Assembly: GCA_910574895.1 (NCBI GenBank)
Contig: CAJTDQ010000004.1
Coordinates: 62,001-126,000 of the forward strand
From: Eubacteriaceae bacterium
GTDB taxonomy: Bacteria > Bacillota > Clostridia > Lachnospirales > Lachnospiraceae
DNA: 64,000 nucleotides
Direction of reading: 5' to 3'
Shown here: positions 37,259 to 47,087 of the stretch, piece after piece
How the letters are laid out: each line of letters opens with the position of its first letter
Numbering within the stretch: position 1 is the first letter of the stretch
Made by a program: the position numbers and the translations under genes
Notes under the pieces: model-generated
Database searches by the model: none
What the model was told of the DNA's origin: nothing
The model's input: only the letters and a program-made list of their open reading frames with translations

Positions 37259-38422
37259 ATGAAGCAACGTATGTATAATACTTTTTTTAAGATATTAAAA
37301 CATGAATCTTTAGCAAAGATAGTTACTAACATAGGATATGAATTGCTAATAATGTACTATTGCATTGCGAGAAAATTTTACAGAGGGAAAAGTCATTTGT
37401 CTGAAAAAAATGCTTGGAAGATACTTAACGATTGCAGTGAAAGGCCGGATATGGATTCCGATAAATTAAATAAAAAATTAGTAAAAGACTTATCGATAAT
37501 TGTTCCGGCTTATAATGCGGAAAAAACAATTGTACAGTGTATTCAATCGGTAATAGAACAAAAAACCAAGTATGATTATGAGTTGATAATTGTCAATGAT
37601 GGCTCCACAGATAAAACACGCTCAATTGTAGAAAATATTTGTGATGAACATCTTGTTTTGATTCATCAGGAGAATAGAGGGTTTTCAGGAGCGCGAAATA
37701 GTGGAATAGATGTCAGCGTAGGTGAATACATCATGTTTTTAGATTCAGATGATTATCTGGTGGGAAACTGTATTGAAACGATGCTTGATAAGATAATTGA
37801 GGAAAAAGCAGATATTGTGCAGGCAGGCCATTATTCATTTGTAGATGGAAATATATTAAGTCGTAATGAAGTTAAACTAAAGAGTAGAATCTATAGTGAT
37901 ACTAGGGATATAGTGTGTAACCCAGGATACCCTTGGGCTAAAATATATAAAAGAACAATGTTTAGTGAACTGAGATTTCCATTAAATGTATGGTTTGAAG
38001 ATACAATCGTGTGCATGATTTTGTATAGAATGTGCAAGAAAATGGTTGTTATGGAAGATATTGTTTATGCATATAGGATTAATCCGGAAGGAATCACTTT
38101 AAAGGCACGTCATAGTAGAAAATGTGTAGATCATTACTGGGTTATGGAATATGTATTGGAACAGGCAAAAAAGAATGGATTGCAAAATGATGATATTCAA
38201 TATAATCTGGTTAAAGGTCATATGTCTACATTATTATATAGAAGAATATCGTTAATGAAGAAGGACGTTATTGAAGCTGCATTTATACTTGCGTGTGAAT
38301 TGTTAGACGAAATTAGACCAACAGGTTATAAGGAACAGGGAAGATTTATTAACAAAGATATTGAAAAGGCATTTAAGACTAGAAATTATAAACTTTGGAA
38401 ATTAGCAAGTTTTATAGTATAG
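37259..38422 (+). CDS. GT2-family glycosyltransferase
   Basis: The 387-residue GT-A enzyme has an unusual ~75-residue N-terminal extension before the catalytic core. The core shows LSIIVPAYNAEKTIVQCIQS, IIVNDGSTDKT, NRGFSGARNSGID and the metal-binding MFLDSDDY. It lies 15 bases after the possible polymerase gene. Sugar unknown. Confidence 0.88.
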   Translation: MKQRMYNTFFKILKHESLAKIVTNIGYELLIMYYCIARKFYRGKSHLSEKNAWKILNDCSERPDMDSDKLNKKLVKDLSIIVPAYNAEKTIVQCIQSVIEQKTKYDYELIIVNDGSTDKTRSIVENICDEHLVLIHQENRGFSGARNSGIDVSVGEYIMFLDSDDYLVGNCIETMLDKIIEEKADIVQAGHYSFVDGNILSRNEVKLKSRIYSDTRDIVCNPGYPWAKIYKRTMFSELRFPLNVWFEDTIVCMILYRMCKKMVVMEDIVYAYRINPEGITLKARHSRKCVDHYWVMEYVLEQAKKNGLQNDDIQYNLVKGHMSTLLYRRISLMKKDVIEAAFILACELLDEIRPTGYKEQGRFINKDIEKAFKTRNYKLWKLASFIV

Positions 38423-38430
38423 GAGTACTT

Positions 38431-39522
38431 ATGAAAAATATTTGTTTTTTTTCGGGAGACATCACTAGAAGTGGTGGAACAGAAAGAGTGGGTTCTGTTG
38501 TTGCAAATGAATTGGCAAAAAATGAAGAATTTAATATATGTTTTCTTAGTTTATGGGAGAAACAGGAAAATTCATTTTTTGATATTGCTCAAAATATTAA
38601 AAGATATAAATTATTTCAAAATGAAGTTAGTGGAAAAAAAATACTAAGTTATATAAAAAAGATTAGGAGATTTGTAAAGGATAAGAGAATAGATATTCTG
38701 GTAGATATCGATGGAATATTAGAGCTTTATTCTATTCCTGCGTTGTGGGGAACAAAAGTAAAATTAATTTCATGGGAGCAATTTAATTATTATCAGAATC
38801 CTGACGGGAATTATAGGAAAATAACCAGAAAGTTGGCTGCAAAACGGGCAGATGCTATTGTAGTGCTTACAGATGAGGATAAGGGATATTATGAAAAGGA
38901 GTTAAAAATACGAGGAAAACTCCGAAGAATTTATAACCCAATGGAACAGGACGAAGCAAAGAAAGAATATAAATATGAGAGCAAAACAATTATAAGCGCT
39001 GGCAGATTAACGTATCAAAAAGGTTTTGATATATTGCTGGATGTAGCGCAAAAAATCTTTCAGAAACATAGTGACTGGCAATGGATAATTTGTGGTGAAG
39101 GGGAAGACAGAAAGGTCTTAGAGAGTAAAATAAAAGAATATCATTTAGAAGAAAATGTTATTTTAAAAGGTAATGTTAAAAATATAAATGAGTATTATAG
39201 CCAATCTGCAATGTTTGTTCTAACCTCCAGATTTGAAGGTTTTGGTCTGGTGCTTACTGAGGCAAAAAGGATGGGATTACCATGTGTCAGTTTTCGATGC
39301 CCGGCAGGACCAGCAGAAATTATTGAGGATGGAGTTAATGGGTATCTGGTTGACTGTTTTGATATAGAAACAATGGCAGATAGAATTAATGTACTTATAG
39401 AACAGAATGAGAAAAGAATAAGTTTTTCTAACAATGCACTGGTGGAAACAGATAAATTTAGTATTGATAATGTGGCTAAACAGTGGGAAAAGTTGATTGA
39501 AGAACTTTTAACAGAGAGATAA
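38431..39522 (+). CDS. GT4-family glycosyltransferase
   Basis: The 363-residue GT-B enzyme opens NICFFSGDITRSGGTERVGSVVANEL, the GGTER start of GT4 family members such as AmsD. Its donor domain has SAGRLTYQKGFDILLDVAQ and TSRFEGFGLVLTEAKRMGLP. The ATG at 38431 has GGAG upstream; an earlier frame start would overlap the GT2 gene by 28 bases. Confidence 0.88.
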   Translation: MKNICFFSGDITRSGGTERVGSVVANELAKNEEFNICFLSLWEKQENSFFDIAQNIKRYKLFQNEVSGKKILSYIKKIRRFVKDKRIDILVDIDGILELYSIPALWGTKVKLISWEQFNYYQNPDGNYRKITRKLAAKRADAIVVLTDEDKGYYEKELKIRGKLRRIYNPMEQDEAKKEYKYESKTIISAGRLTYQKGFDILLDVAQKIFQKHSDWQWIICGEGEDRKVLESKIKEYHLEENVILKGNVKNINEYYSQSAMFVLTSRFEGFGLVLTEAKRMGLPCVSFRCPAGPAEIIEDGVNGYLVDCFDIETMADRINVLIEQNEKRISFSNNALVETDKFSIDNVAKQWEKLIEELLTER

Positions 39523-39561
39523 ATGATAGAGTCTATTTAGATAAATGTATTAGAGGTGGAA

Positions 39562-40566
39562 ATGGAAAAAGTATCAATTGTGTTGCCAATTTATAATGTA
39601 GAAAAATATTTAGAAGCCTGTGTCCAGTCGGTGCAGGATCAAACATATAAAAATATAGAAATTATTCTTGTAGATGATGGAGCAAAAGACAATAGTGGAA
39701 AAATATGTGACCGGTTTGCATTAGAGGATAACAGAATAGTAGTTGTACATAAAGAAAATGGCGGACTATCATCAGCGAGAAATGCAGGATATAAAATAGC
39801 TACAGGAAAGTATTTAATGTATATAGACAGTGATGATGTGATTAAAGCAGATGTGGTGGAAAAATGTGTAGAAACCATACAAAGAGACCAATCAGATATT
39901 GTTATATATGGCTATGAAAAAATAGATGAAAAAGGGAAGATTTTAGAAGTATGTACATGGGGAAATAAACTTTTTAACCATGATATGATGATAGATTATC
40001 TTTATACTGCAATTACAGAAATGTCTTTTGGATATGCATGGAATAAGCTTTATAGGAAATCGGTGATAGATCAATCTGAAATATTGGCAGATAGTAAGAT
40101 TATAGACAGAGAAGACCTTGTTTATAATCTGGAGTTGCTTAAAGATGTAGATAAGGTATCTTATATAGATTATGTAGGATATCAATATTTGCAAAGAAGT
40201 ACAAGTTTGTTACACAATGGGAATCTGGCGAGATTAAAAGGCATAGACTATTTTGTTACAATAATGAAAAACATTAATGTGGGAAATGAAGAGGTTAACA
40301 AAAAGCTCTTTAATATGAATGTTTTACATTATTTATCGGACTGCATTATTAAAAATATAATATGGAATGAGAATTTAAAAGGAAAAGAAAAGAGGACACT
40401 CATGAAAAAAATATTGAAGGAATGTCCTTTTACAGAGAGATTGTATAAAGATGTAGATAATCCGACACATCTTCAGAGATTATATAAAAGTGTAGAAACC
40501 GGAAATCCCTGGTATTTTTATATGTATGTCAGAATTGGAGATATGAAAAGAAGAGTATTGAGATAG
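39562..40566 (+). CDS. GT2-family glycosyltransferase
   Basis: The 334-residue GT-A enzyme shows VSIVLPIYNVEKYLEACVQS, IEIILVDDGAKDNSGKICD, ENGGLSSARNAGYKIA and MYIDSDDV. The ATG at 39562 follows AGAGGTGG. It is of the same type as the genes at 45073 and 63069. Confidence 0.9.
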   Translation: MEKVSIVLPIYNVEKYLEACVQSVQDQTYKNIEIILVDDGAKDNSGKICDRFALEDNRIVVVHKENGGLSSARNAGYKIATGKYLMYIDSDDVIKADVVEKCVETIQRDQSDIVIYGYEKIDEKGKILEVCTWGNKLFNHDMMIDYLYTAITEMSFGYAWNKLYRKSVIDQSEILADSKIIDREDLVYNLELLKDVDKVSYIDYVGYQYLQRSTSLLHNGNLARLKGIDYFVTIMKNINVGNEEVNKKLFNMNVLHYLSDCIIKNIIWNENLKGKEKRTLMKKILKECPFTERLYKDVDNPTHLQRLYKSVETGNPWYFYMYVRIGDMKRRVLR

Positions 40567-40646
40567 AAAAGGGCAAATAAAATGCAGAAACTGTGTGCAT
40601 AATATATTATCCTGTTATGAGGTTATTATATAGTTGGGAGGTAAAT

Positions 40647-41852
40647 ATGAAACGAATGGCGGTAATTTCGGCGGGTTTTGTTCCGGTTCCGGCAGTTGAT
40701 GGTGGTGCAGGTGAGGTGCTGACAACAGAAATTATAGAAGGAAACGAAAAGAGTGGCGATTACTTTATGGATATATATACAATAGAGTCGCCCAAACTTG
40801 ATAAAATTAAATATAATAATGCAGAAATTATCCAAATACACATTCATCCGATTAGATGGTTTTGGTGTAAAGCAAGAAATGCATTTTTGAAATTGTTGAA
40901 ACGCAACTATCGATTTATTCCGTATAATCAAGCATTAATACATAAATATTTTCGGGATAATTATGATGTGATTCTGATAGAAAATAATATGCAGGTATTC
41001 GAAGACATATATAATCATGCTAAAAATGGGACAAACCATATGATTTATCATATGCATAATGATATTGATGGAACAACAAAACCGGAGTACTTATGTAAGT
41101 TTATTGCAGATAAGGCAGAGGTGATTTTACCAGTAAGTGAATATTTAAAAGAGCATTTTATGCAAGTGGCACCAAACGATAAAATGAAAGTCTTTTATAA
41201 CTGTGTAGATCTCGAAAAGTTTAATAAAGAAAATGTATCAAATACAGAAGTGTTGAAACGAAAATATAATATTAGCGAAAGTGATTTTGTTTATATGTAT
41301 ACAGGACGTGTTTGTCCGGAAAAAGGAATCCTGGAGTTAGTAAAAGCATTTAAAAAATTAAGCAGGGAAAATCCCAACTGTAAGTTAATGGTTGTAGGCA
41401 GCAGATGGTATAACCAGATAGCAAAAGATGAATATTTCGAGAAACTTTTAAAAGAAGCTGAAGGATTAGAAGAAAAGATAATTTTTACAGGATATATTTT
41501 TCCGGAAGATATGCCGTCAATATATACAGTGGCAGATGTTTTGGTGATACCGTCTATGTGGGAAGAACCTTTTGGTGTTGTGGCGTTGGAAGGAATGGCT
41601 ATGAGAGTTCCAATTATTACAACAAATTCCGGAGGACTTATCGAGATACTGGATGCGGAGACCTCTATTATCGTTGATAAGAATACAGAGGTTGAAGAAC
41701 AGTTATATTCTGCAATGATTAAAATGAGGGAAGATGATGATATAAGAGAAAATCTTGCCCAAAAAGCATATACGAAATTGACAGAAACTTTTGCATTTGA
41801 CAGAAAAAATTATTATGATGAATTTGAGAAGAGGATAGCAAAATGCAAATAG
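40647..41852 (+). CDS. GT4-family glycosyltransferase
   Basis: The 401-residue GT-B enzyme has an N-terminal AVISAGFVPVPAVDGGAGEVL (Gly-rich acceptor loop), YTGRVCPEKGILELVKAFKKL, and the donor region PSMWEEPFGVVALEGMAM. GGGAGG six bases before the ATG at 40647 fixes the start. It overlaps the following acyltransferase by ten bases. Confidence 0.9.
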   Translation: MKRMAVISAGFVPVPAVDGGAGEVLTTEIIEGNEKSGDYFMDIYTIESPKLDKIKYNNAEIIQIHIHPIRWFWCKARNAFLKLLKRNYRFIPYNQALIHKYFRDNYDVILIENNMQVFEDIYNHAKNGTNHMIYHMHNDIDGTTKPEYLCKFIADKAEVILPVSEYLKEHFMQVAPNDKMKVFYNCVDLEKFNKENVSNTEVLKRKYNISESDFVYMYTGRVCPEKGILELVKAFKKLSRENPNCKLMVVGSRWYNQIAKDEYFEKLLKEAEGLEEKIIFTGYIFPEDMPSIYTVADVLVIPSMWEEPFGVVALEGMAMRVPIITTNSGGLIEILDAETSIIVDKNTEVEEQLYSAMIKMREDDDIRENLAQKAYTKLTETFAFDRKNYYDEFEKRIAKCK

Positions 41853-42883
41853 AGACACATGTTCAAAAGAGAATAGAGTGGATAGATATAGCAAAGGCCG
41901 TTGCCATTATCCTTGTGGGGGTAGGACATTATTCCTGCCCGGGAAATTTGTTAATTTGGATATACACTTTTCATATGCCTTTATTTTTAATCTTATCCGG
42001 ATGTACTTTAAATGTTGAGAAATATACATTTGGAAAATTTGTTTTAAGAAAGGCAAAAGCATTTTTGATACCTTGGGTATTGGCAGTATGTATTAATATT
42101 GCATTTCAAGAGTGTTGTTTAGTTATAGGTATATCTGCGAATCAAAATAAAATATCTTCAATTCCACTCCGACTGATTTTCAATATACGGGCAGGAGAAT
42201 GGGATCCGGTATATTGGTTTTTGCCATGCCTTTTTATTACAGAAGTAGTGTTATATTGGCTCCTTAAAGTTCTTAAGTCGCAAAAAGGTTTGATAGGATT
42301 TGTAATTTTGTTGGGTGTATGTGCATATCTGTACCAAAAATTTGTTAATATAGTACTTCCGTGGGAAGTTGATTTATTGCCGGTTTCCTGTGCTTTTGTA
42401 TTAATAGGGTATTTAATACAAAAATATTACCTGAAAGTATTTGAGAGAGTGAAACGTATTAATCAGTTACTTATTTGTCTGATTTGTGTTATAAGTGGAA
42501 GTTTGCTGGGATTTCTTAATGTTCATATTATTGGAGAACCTATTGATATTGCAGGAGGCAGGTATGGAATTGTTCCGTTAATGTTTAGTGCGGCAGTGCT
42601 ATTATCAATTGGAGTTATTATCTTATGTACATTTGTTCATTGTAAATTGATAAGTTTTATTGGACAGAATAGTCTTATATTTTACTTGGCACAGCCAATA
42701 TCATATAAAATTGCAGACATATTATTGGTATTGGCATTTAAGGCGATACCGTTTTATACATATACATATACTGAAAACATAATGGATTTAATTATTTTGC
42801 ATGTAATTAATAATATCCTAATTTTAATATATGTTTATTTATATAAAAAAATAAAGCACAGATTTAATGCTGTAAAATGTTAA
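41843..42883 (+). CDS. Acyltransferase-3 family membrane protein, tandem copy 1
   Basis: The 346-residue protein has about ten membrane segments. It starts RIEWIDIAKAVAIILVGVGHYS (the R...H acyltransferase-3 signature), then FHMPLFLILSG and DPVYWFLPCLFITEVVLYWLL. It is strongly similar along its whole length to the next gene, so the pair comes from a tandem duplication. The likely reaction is O-acetylation of polymer sugars. Confidence 0.88.
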   Translation: MQIETHVQKRIEWIDIAKAVAIILVGVGHYSCPGNLLIWIYTFHMPLFLILSGCTLNVEKYTFGKFVLRKAKAFLIPWVLAVCINIAFQECCLVIGISANQNKISSIPLRLIFNIRAGEWDPVYWFLPCLFITEVVLYWLLKVLKSQKGLIGFVILLGVCAYLYQKFVNIVLPWEVDLLPVSCAFVLIGYLIQKYYLKVFERVKRINQLLICLICVISGSLLGFLNVHIIGEPIDIAGGRYGIVPLMFSAAVLLSIGVIILCTFVHCKLISFIGQNSLIFYLAQPISYKIADILLVLAFKAIPFYTYTYTENIMDLIILHVINNILILIYVYLYKKIKHRFNAVKC

Positions 42884-42900
42884 AAGTAAGGAGGATATGG

Positions 42901-43917
42901 ATGAATAAGAGAATAGAATGGATAGATATAGCAAAAGCAGTGGCTATTGTACTTGTAGGAATAGGACATTATTCTTGTCCAAAGATTCTGATGGCTTTTA
43001 TTTATTCATTTCATATGCCACTATTTTTTATTTTGTCTGGAATAACTTTCAATACCAGTAAATACACGTTTCAACAATTTTTTATAAGAAAATTAAAGAC
43101 GTTAGTTTTTCCATGGTGTCTTGCAGTAGTACTGTATACTGTTTTTCAGAATACCTGTTTGGTTTTAGGAATGTCAGGAATTCAGATTCCGTGGATAAAT
43201 ATCATACCAAGAATTTTTTGGCATTATCGTGTGGGGGCTTATGATCCTGTCTATTGGTTTATACCATGCCTGTTTGTTACAGAATTATTGCTTTATTGGA
43301 TATTAAAATTGTGCAAAAACAGAACACACATATTTGTTTTAATGCTAGTTTGGCTTGGAGCAGCTACAGCATATTATTATGGGGTAGGCAAAGTTCTCGT
43401 ATGGGAAATAGATTTAATTCCATTAACTGCTTTTTACATTTGCATTGGAATACTCGTTAAGGAATGGATTATTAATTTTATAGAAAATTCTGCTAATCTA
43501 AAATTAATCTTAATAGGAATAAGTTCTATGGCAATAGCATTTATTTTGAGCTGTTGGAATTTAAACATTACAGGAAATATATTTGGTATTTCTGATATAC
43601 GATATGGAAATATGGGACTTGCAGTTGTGGCATCTTTTGCAGGTTCGTTAGGAGTGATTGTACTTTGTAAGTATATTTCATGTGGTTTGTTAAAATATAT
43701 AGGAAGAAACAGTTTAATGTTTTACCTTTTACAACCTTTTACTTATAAAATTGCTGACGTAATGCTGTGTATATGTTTACCATTTTATAGATATGCAGGC
43801 AATGTACTTGATTTAGTTTTACTTCACTTATTGGCAAATATTTTAATACTACTTTATGTTTTTTGCTATAATAAAGTAAAAGAAAAGACATTACATAAAA
43901 TAACAAAGCGTGTATAG
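42901..43917 (+). CDS. Acyltransferase-3 family membrane protein, tandem copy 2
   Basis: About 338 residues from the ATG at 42901, which follows AAGGAGG. It has the same R-I-E-W-I-D-I-A-K-A-V-A-I opening, GIGHYS, FHMPLFFILSG and DPVYWFIPCLFVTELLLYWIL as copy 1, with divergence elsewhere. Retention of both copies suggests different acceptor sites or acyl groups, which is inference. Confidence 0.88.
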   Translation: MNKRIEWIDIAKAVAIVLVGIGHYSCPKILMAFIYSFHMPLFFILSGITFNTSKYTFQQFFIRKLKTLVFPWCLAVVLYTVFQNTCLVLGMSGIQIPWINIIPRIFWHYRVGAYDPVYWFIPCLFVTELLLYWILKLCKNRTHIFVLMLVWLGAATAYYYGVGKVLVWEIDLIPLTAFYICIGILVKEWIINFIENSANLKLILIGISSMAIAFILSCWNLNITGNIFGISDIRYGNMGLAVVASFAGSLGVIVLCKYISCGLLKYIGRNSLMFYLLQPFTYKIADVMLCICLPFYRYAGNVLDLVLLHLLANILILLYVFCYNKVKEKTLHKITKRV

Positions 43918-43926
43918 AGGAAAGTT

Positions 43927-45051
43927 ATGAAAAAGATTTTATTTTATATTGATACTCTGGGAAAGGGAGGACTGGATAAGGTCGTTTTAGATGTGGTAAA
44001 TCATATGGATTTTTCGAAATATGATGTTACAGTTATGAGGAGATTTCCCGGAGGATATTATAGTCAGTTTTTAGATAAACGCATACATAAAAAAGCAAAT
44101 ATGCCATTTAAGGAAACATGTTCTAAATTTTATGATCATCTTGTGAGAGTTGTGTGTGACAGGCTTCCTAGAAAAATGGTTTATAGAATGTTTGTACATA
44201 AGAAGTATGATATTGAGATTGCCTGTGGCGATGCTTTTGCAGCAACATTGATTGGTGGCTCAACGAATCCGGATTCTATAAAGATACTTTGGGAGCATAT
44301 GGATGTCACAAAAGACATTTCTACAGCTACTTATTATAATAAAGAACAGGTAGAAGAATTTTTTGGACCATTCCACCAGATTGTTGGTGTTTCCAAAGAT
44401 TGCAGGGATAAATTTATTGAAAAATATGGATTTGCAGAAAGAGTCTCTTATATATATAATCCCATTGATATAGAGGATATAGATAAAAAATCTGTAGAAT
44501 TTATTCCTGATGAGTATCAAAAGAATGAGTTTAATATTCTGGCAATTGGAAGATTTATGCCTCAAAAAGCATTTGCAAGATTGATTACAGTGTGTGCAGG
44601 ATTAAGGGATGAGGGATTAAAATTTAAGTTGAATATTATTGGAGAAGGACCGGAAGAAGATATTATTAAAGAAAAAATTAGCGAGTTAGATATGAAGGAT
44701 AATGTTCAATTATTAGGTTTTAAAGAAAATCCATATCCATATATTAAAGAAGCAGACTTGTTTGTGTGTGCTTCCATACATGAATCCTACTGTCTTGTAG
44801 TAGCAGAAAGTCTTGTGGTTGGAACACCGGTTGTGAGTACAATGTGTACAGGTCCGATAGAACTTTTGGATAATGGAAGATATGGTCTGTTGGTAGAAAA
44901 CAGTGAAAACGGACTTTGCGCTGGTATTAGAGAAATGGTTAATACCCCTGAAAAATTATCAGAGTATAAAAACAAGACAAAAGATAGAAGAGAATTTTTC
45001 AGTATAGAAGAAAGTATGAAAGCTTGGGAAGAAATTTTTGAGAGATGTTAA
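43927..45051 (+). CDS. GT4-family glycosyltransferase
   Basis: The 374-residue GT-B enzyme begins KILFYIDTLGKGGLDKVVLDVVNHM, with IGRFMPQKAFARLITVCAGL in the donor domain and CASIHESYCLVVAESLVVGTPVV as the E-x7-E region. GAGG precedes the ATG nine bases after the acyltransferase. Confidence 0.89.
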   Translation: MKKILFYIDTLGKGGLDKVVLDVVNHMDFSKYDVTVMRRFPGGYYSQFLDKRIHKKANMPFKETCSKFYDHLVRVVCDRLPRKMVYRMFVHKKYDIEIACGDAFAATLIGGSTNPDSIKILWEHMDVTKDISTATYYNKEQVEEFFGPFHQIVGVSKDCRDKFIEKYGFAERVSYIYNPIDIEDIDKKSVEFIPDEYQKNEFNILAIGRFMPQKAFARLITVCAGLRDEGLKFKLNIIGEGPEEDIIKEKISELDMKDNVQLLGFKENPYPYIKEADLFVCASIHESYCLVVAESLVVGTPVVSTMCTGPIELLDNGRYGLLVENSENGLCAGIREMVNTPEKLSEYKNKTKDRREFFSIEESMKAWEEIFERC

Positions 45052-45072
45052 TAAAAGAAAGGTATAGAGAAT

Positions 45073-46038
45073 ATGAATGAGTTAATAACGATTGTAGTAC
45101 CAGTCTATAATGTTGAAAATTATCTTGATAAATGTGTTGATTCTATTGTGAATCAAACGTATACGAATCTTGAAATCATTTTGGTAGATGATGGCTCGAC
45201 AGACAGTTCAGGAAAAAAATGTGATGAATGGGCAGAAAAGGATTGTCGAATTAAAGTAATTCATAAAGAAAATGGAGGCTTATCGGATGCCCGAAATAAA
45301 GGAATTGATGTGGCTACAGGAAAATGGATTGGATTTATAGATAGTGATGATTATATAGATATTACTATGTTTGAAAAGTTGTATAACGCATGTATAGAGA
45401 ATGACTGTAAGGTATCCAGCTGTGGATTTTTGAGGGAATTTGATGATAAAAGCCTTAATGAACATTGGACAACAAAAGAAGACATGTTATTAGACCGAGA
45501 TGGAATGATGGAATATTTATATGCCGCCGCAGTTGGCTGGGGTGCATGGAATAAATTATATGATATCTCTTTATTTGATGATGTTAGGTATCCATATGGA
45601 AAAACACGAGAAGATGAGTATACTACATATAAAATATTTTGTAAGGTTGATAAACTTTATTATCTTTCCGAATGTCTGTATTTCTATTACCAAAGAGATA
45701 ACAGCATAACAGGAGTTTCTTTTAGTATAAAAAATTTGGATTCTTTGGAAGCATTACAGCAGGCAATGGAGTTTCATAAAAAGAATGGGAATAAGAAGTA
45801 TTATAACAGAGCGTTAGAAGAGTATATTAGAGACACTTGTGAATTCGCTTTAAAGAATAATTGTGAGGGTGCAGAGAAGCGAAAAATAGATAAAATACTA
45901 AAAAAAGATGCAAAAGATGTTTTGAAAAACAATCATTTGGATTTTATAAAAAAATTGAAGTTATTGATGGTTTCTTATTGTATAGGGTTATATAGATTTA
46001 TTGGGGTTACAAGTCGAAAAATAAGAGGTTTTCAATAA
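45073..46038 (+). CDS. GT2-family glycosyltransferase
   Basis: The 321-residue GT-A enzyme shows ITIVVPVYNVENYLDKCVDS, LEIILVDDGSTDSSGKKCDEW, ENGGLSDARNKGID and GFIDSDDYID (DxD). It is a typical EpsJ/EpsH-like capsule GT2. AAAGG stands before the ATG. Confidence 0.91.
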   Translation: MNELITIVVPVYNVENYLDKCVDSIVNQTYTNLEIILVDDGSTDSSGKKCDEWAEKDCRIKVIHKENGGLSDARNKGIDVATGKWIGFIDSDDYIDITMFEKLYNACIENDCKVSSCGFLREFDDKSLNEHWTTKEDMLLDRDGMMEYLYAAAVGWGAWNKLYDISLFDDVRYPYGKTREDEYTTYKIFCKVDKLYYLSECLYFYYQRDNSITGVSFSIKNLDSLEALQQAMEFHKKNGNKKYYNRALEEYIRDTCEFALKNNCEGAEKRKIDKILKKDAKDVLKNNHLDFIKKLKLLMVSYCIGLYRFIGVTSRKIRGFQ

Positions 46039-46048
46039 GGAGGACTGA

Positions 46049-47077
46049 ATGGAAAAACGAAAGAATTATAATGGAATAGATGTTGTTAAATTATTGATGG
46101 CATTGTGTGTAGTTGCCATACATTTAACACCATTCGCAATGTTTGGTGAAAATGTTAGTTTTTTATTTGATAAAGTTTTAACTAGAGCAGCAGTTCCGTT
46201 TTTTTTCTGCTCTTCTGGCTTTTTTTTGAAAATGAAATTAGATAGGGTGACAAGTAATTTAGAATATAAAACACAAATTTTGAAGTTTGCAAAAAGAATA
46301 TTGTTCATGTATTTCTTATGGACAATTATCTATCTGCCTTGTATTATTTTCTGGTTTAAGGCAGAAAGTCAGACGCTGTTATCTTTTTTTCAAAAATGCA
46401 TTTTTGATGGCTCATATTTACATTTATGGTATTTGCCATCGGTAATGATTGCAGGTGTATTAGCAGCATTGCTTGTGAGAAAAATAGGAACAATAAAAAG
46501 TTTGATTATAGCAATTGGTGTATACATATTAGGTTTGTTAGACACGAGTTATTATGGAGTAATAAAAAACTTTGAGTTTCAGAATTTCATCAGAGAATAT
46601 GATAAAATTTTTATTACTACTCGTAATGGTATTTTCTTTGGGTTGGTATTTATATTATTGGGATTTCTTGCATATGAGACAAAACAAAAATTAAGTAAGT
46701 CCCTGTTATTGTTAATTGTTTCTATAATAGGTCTTTTTATGGAAATGTATTTATTGAGGAGTTTTGGTGTTGCCAGAACATATGAGGGAGTTCTTTTTAG
46801 TGTTCCAGTTACATATTTCCTATTACAGGTTGCAAAGGAGATACTTTTACAGGATAAAGAAATATATAAAAGTATACGAATAGTGGGAGTACTGGTATAT
46901 CTTTCACATTGCTGGGTCGACTTTACTTATTCAGTATTATGTTATAATATATTGCACAGAACATTTTGTAGTATGGTACGATTTATATACACATTAATCA
47001 TTACAGTATTAATATCAATTTTAATCGTAAAATTACAAAAACATAAAAGGTTTACATGGCTTAGAAAGTTGTATTGA
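46049..47077 (+). CDS. Acyltransferase-3 family membrane protein
   Basis: The 342-residue protein has about ten membrane segments, opening NGIDVVKLLMALCVVAIHLTPF (conserved His) and AAVPFFFCSSGFFLK, then HLWYLPSVMIAGVLAALL. AAGGAGG lies before the ATG. It is the fifth member of this family in the locus. Confidence 0.86.
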   Translation: MEKRKNYNGIDVVKLLMALCVVAIHLTPFAMFGENVSFLFDKVLTRAAVPFFFCSSGFFLKMKLDRVTSNLEYKTQILKFAKRILFMYFLWTIIYLPCIIFWFKAESQTLLSFFQKCIFDGSYLHLWYLPSVMIAGVLAALLVRKIGTIKSLIIAIGVYILGLLDTSYYGVIKNFEFQNFIREYDKIFITTRNGIFFGLVFILLGFLAYETKQKLSKSLLLLIVSIIGLFMEMYLLRSFGVARTYEGVLFSVPVTYFLLQVAKEILLQDKEIYKSIRIVGVLVYLSHCWVDFTYSVLCYNILHRTFCSMVRFIYTLIITVLISILIVKLQKHKRFTWLRKLY

Positions 47078-47087
47078 GGAAAGTAAA

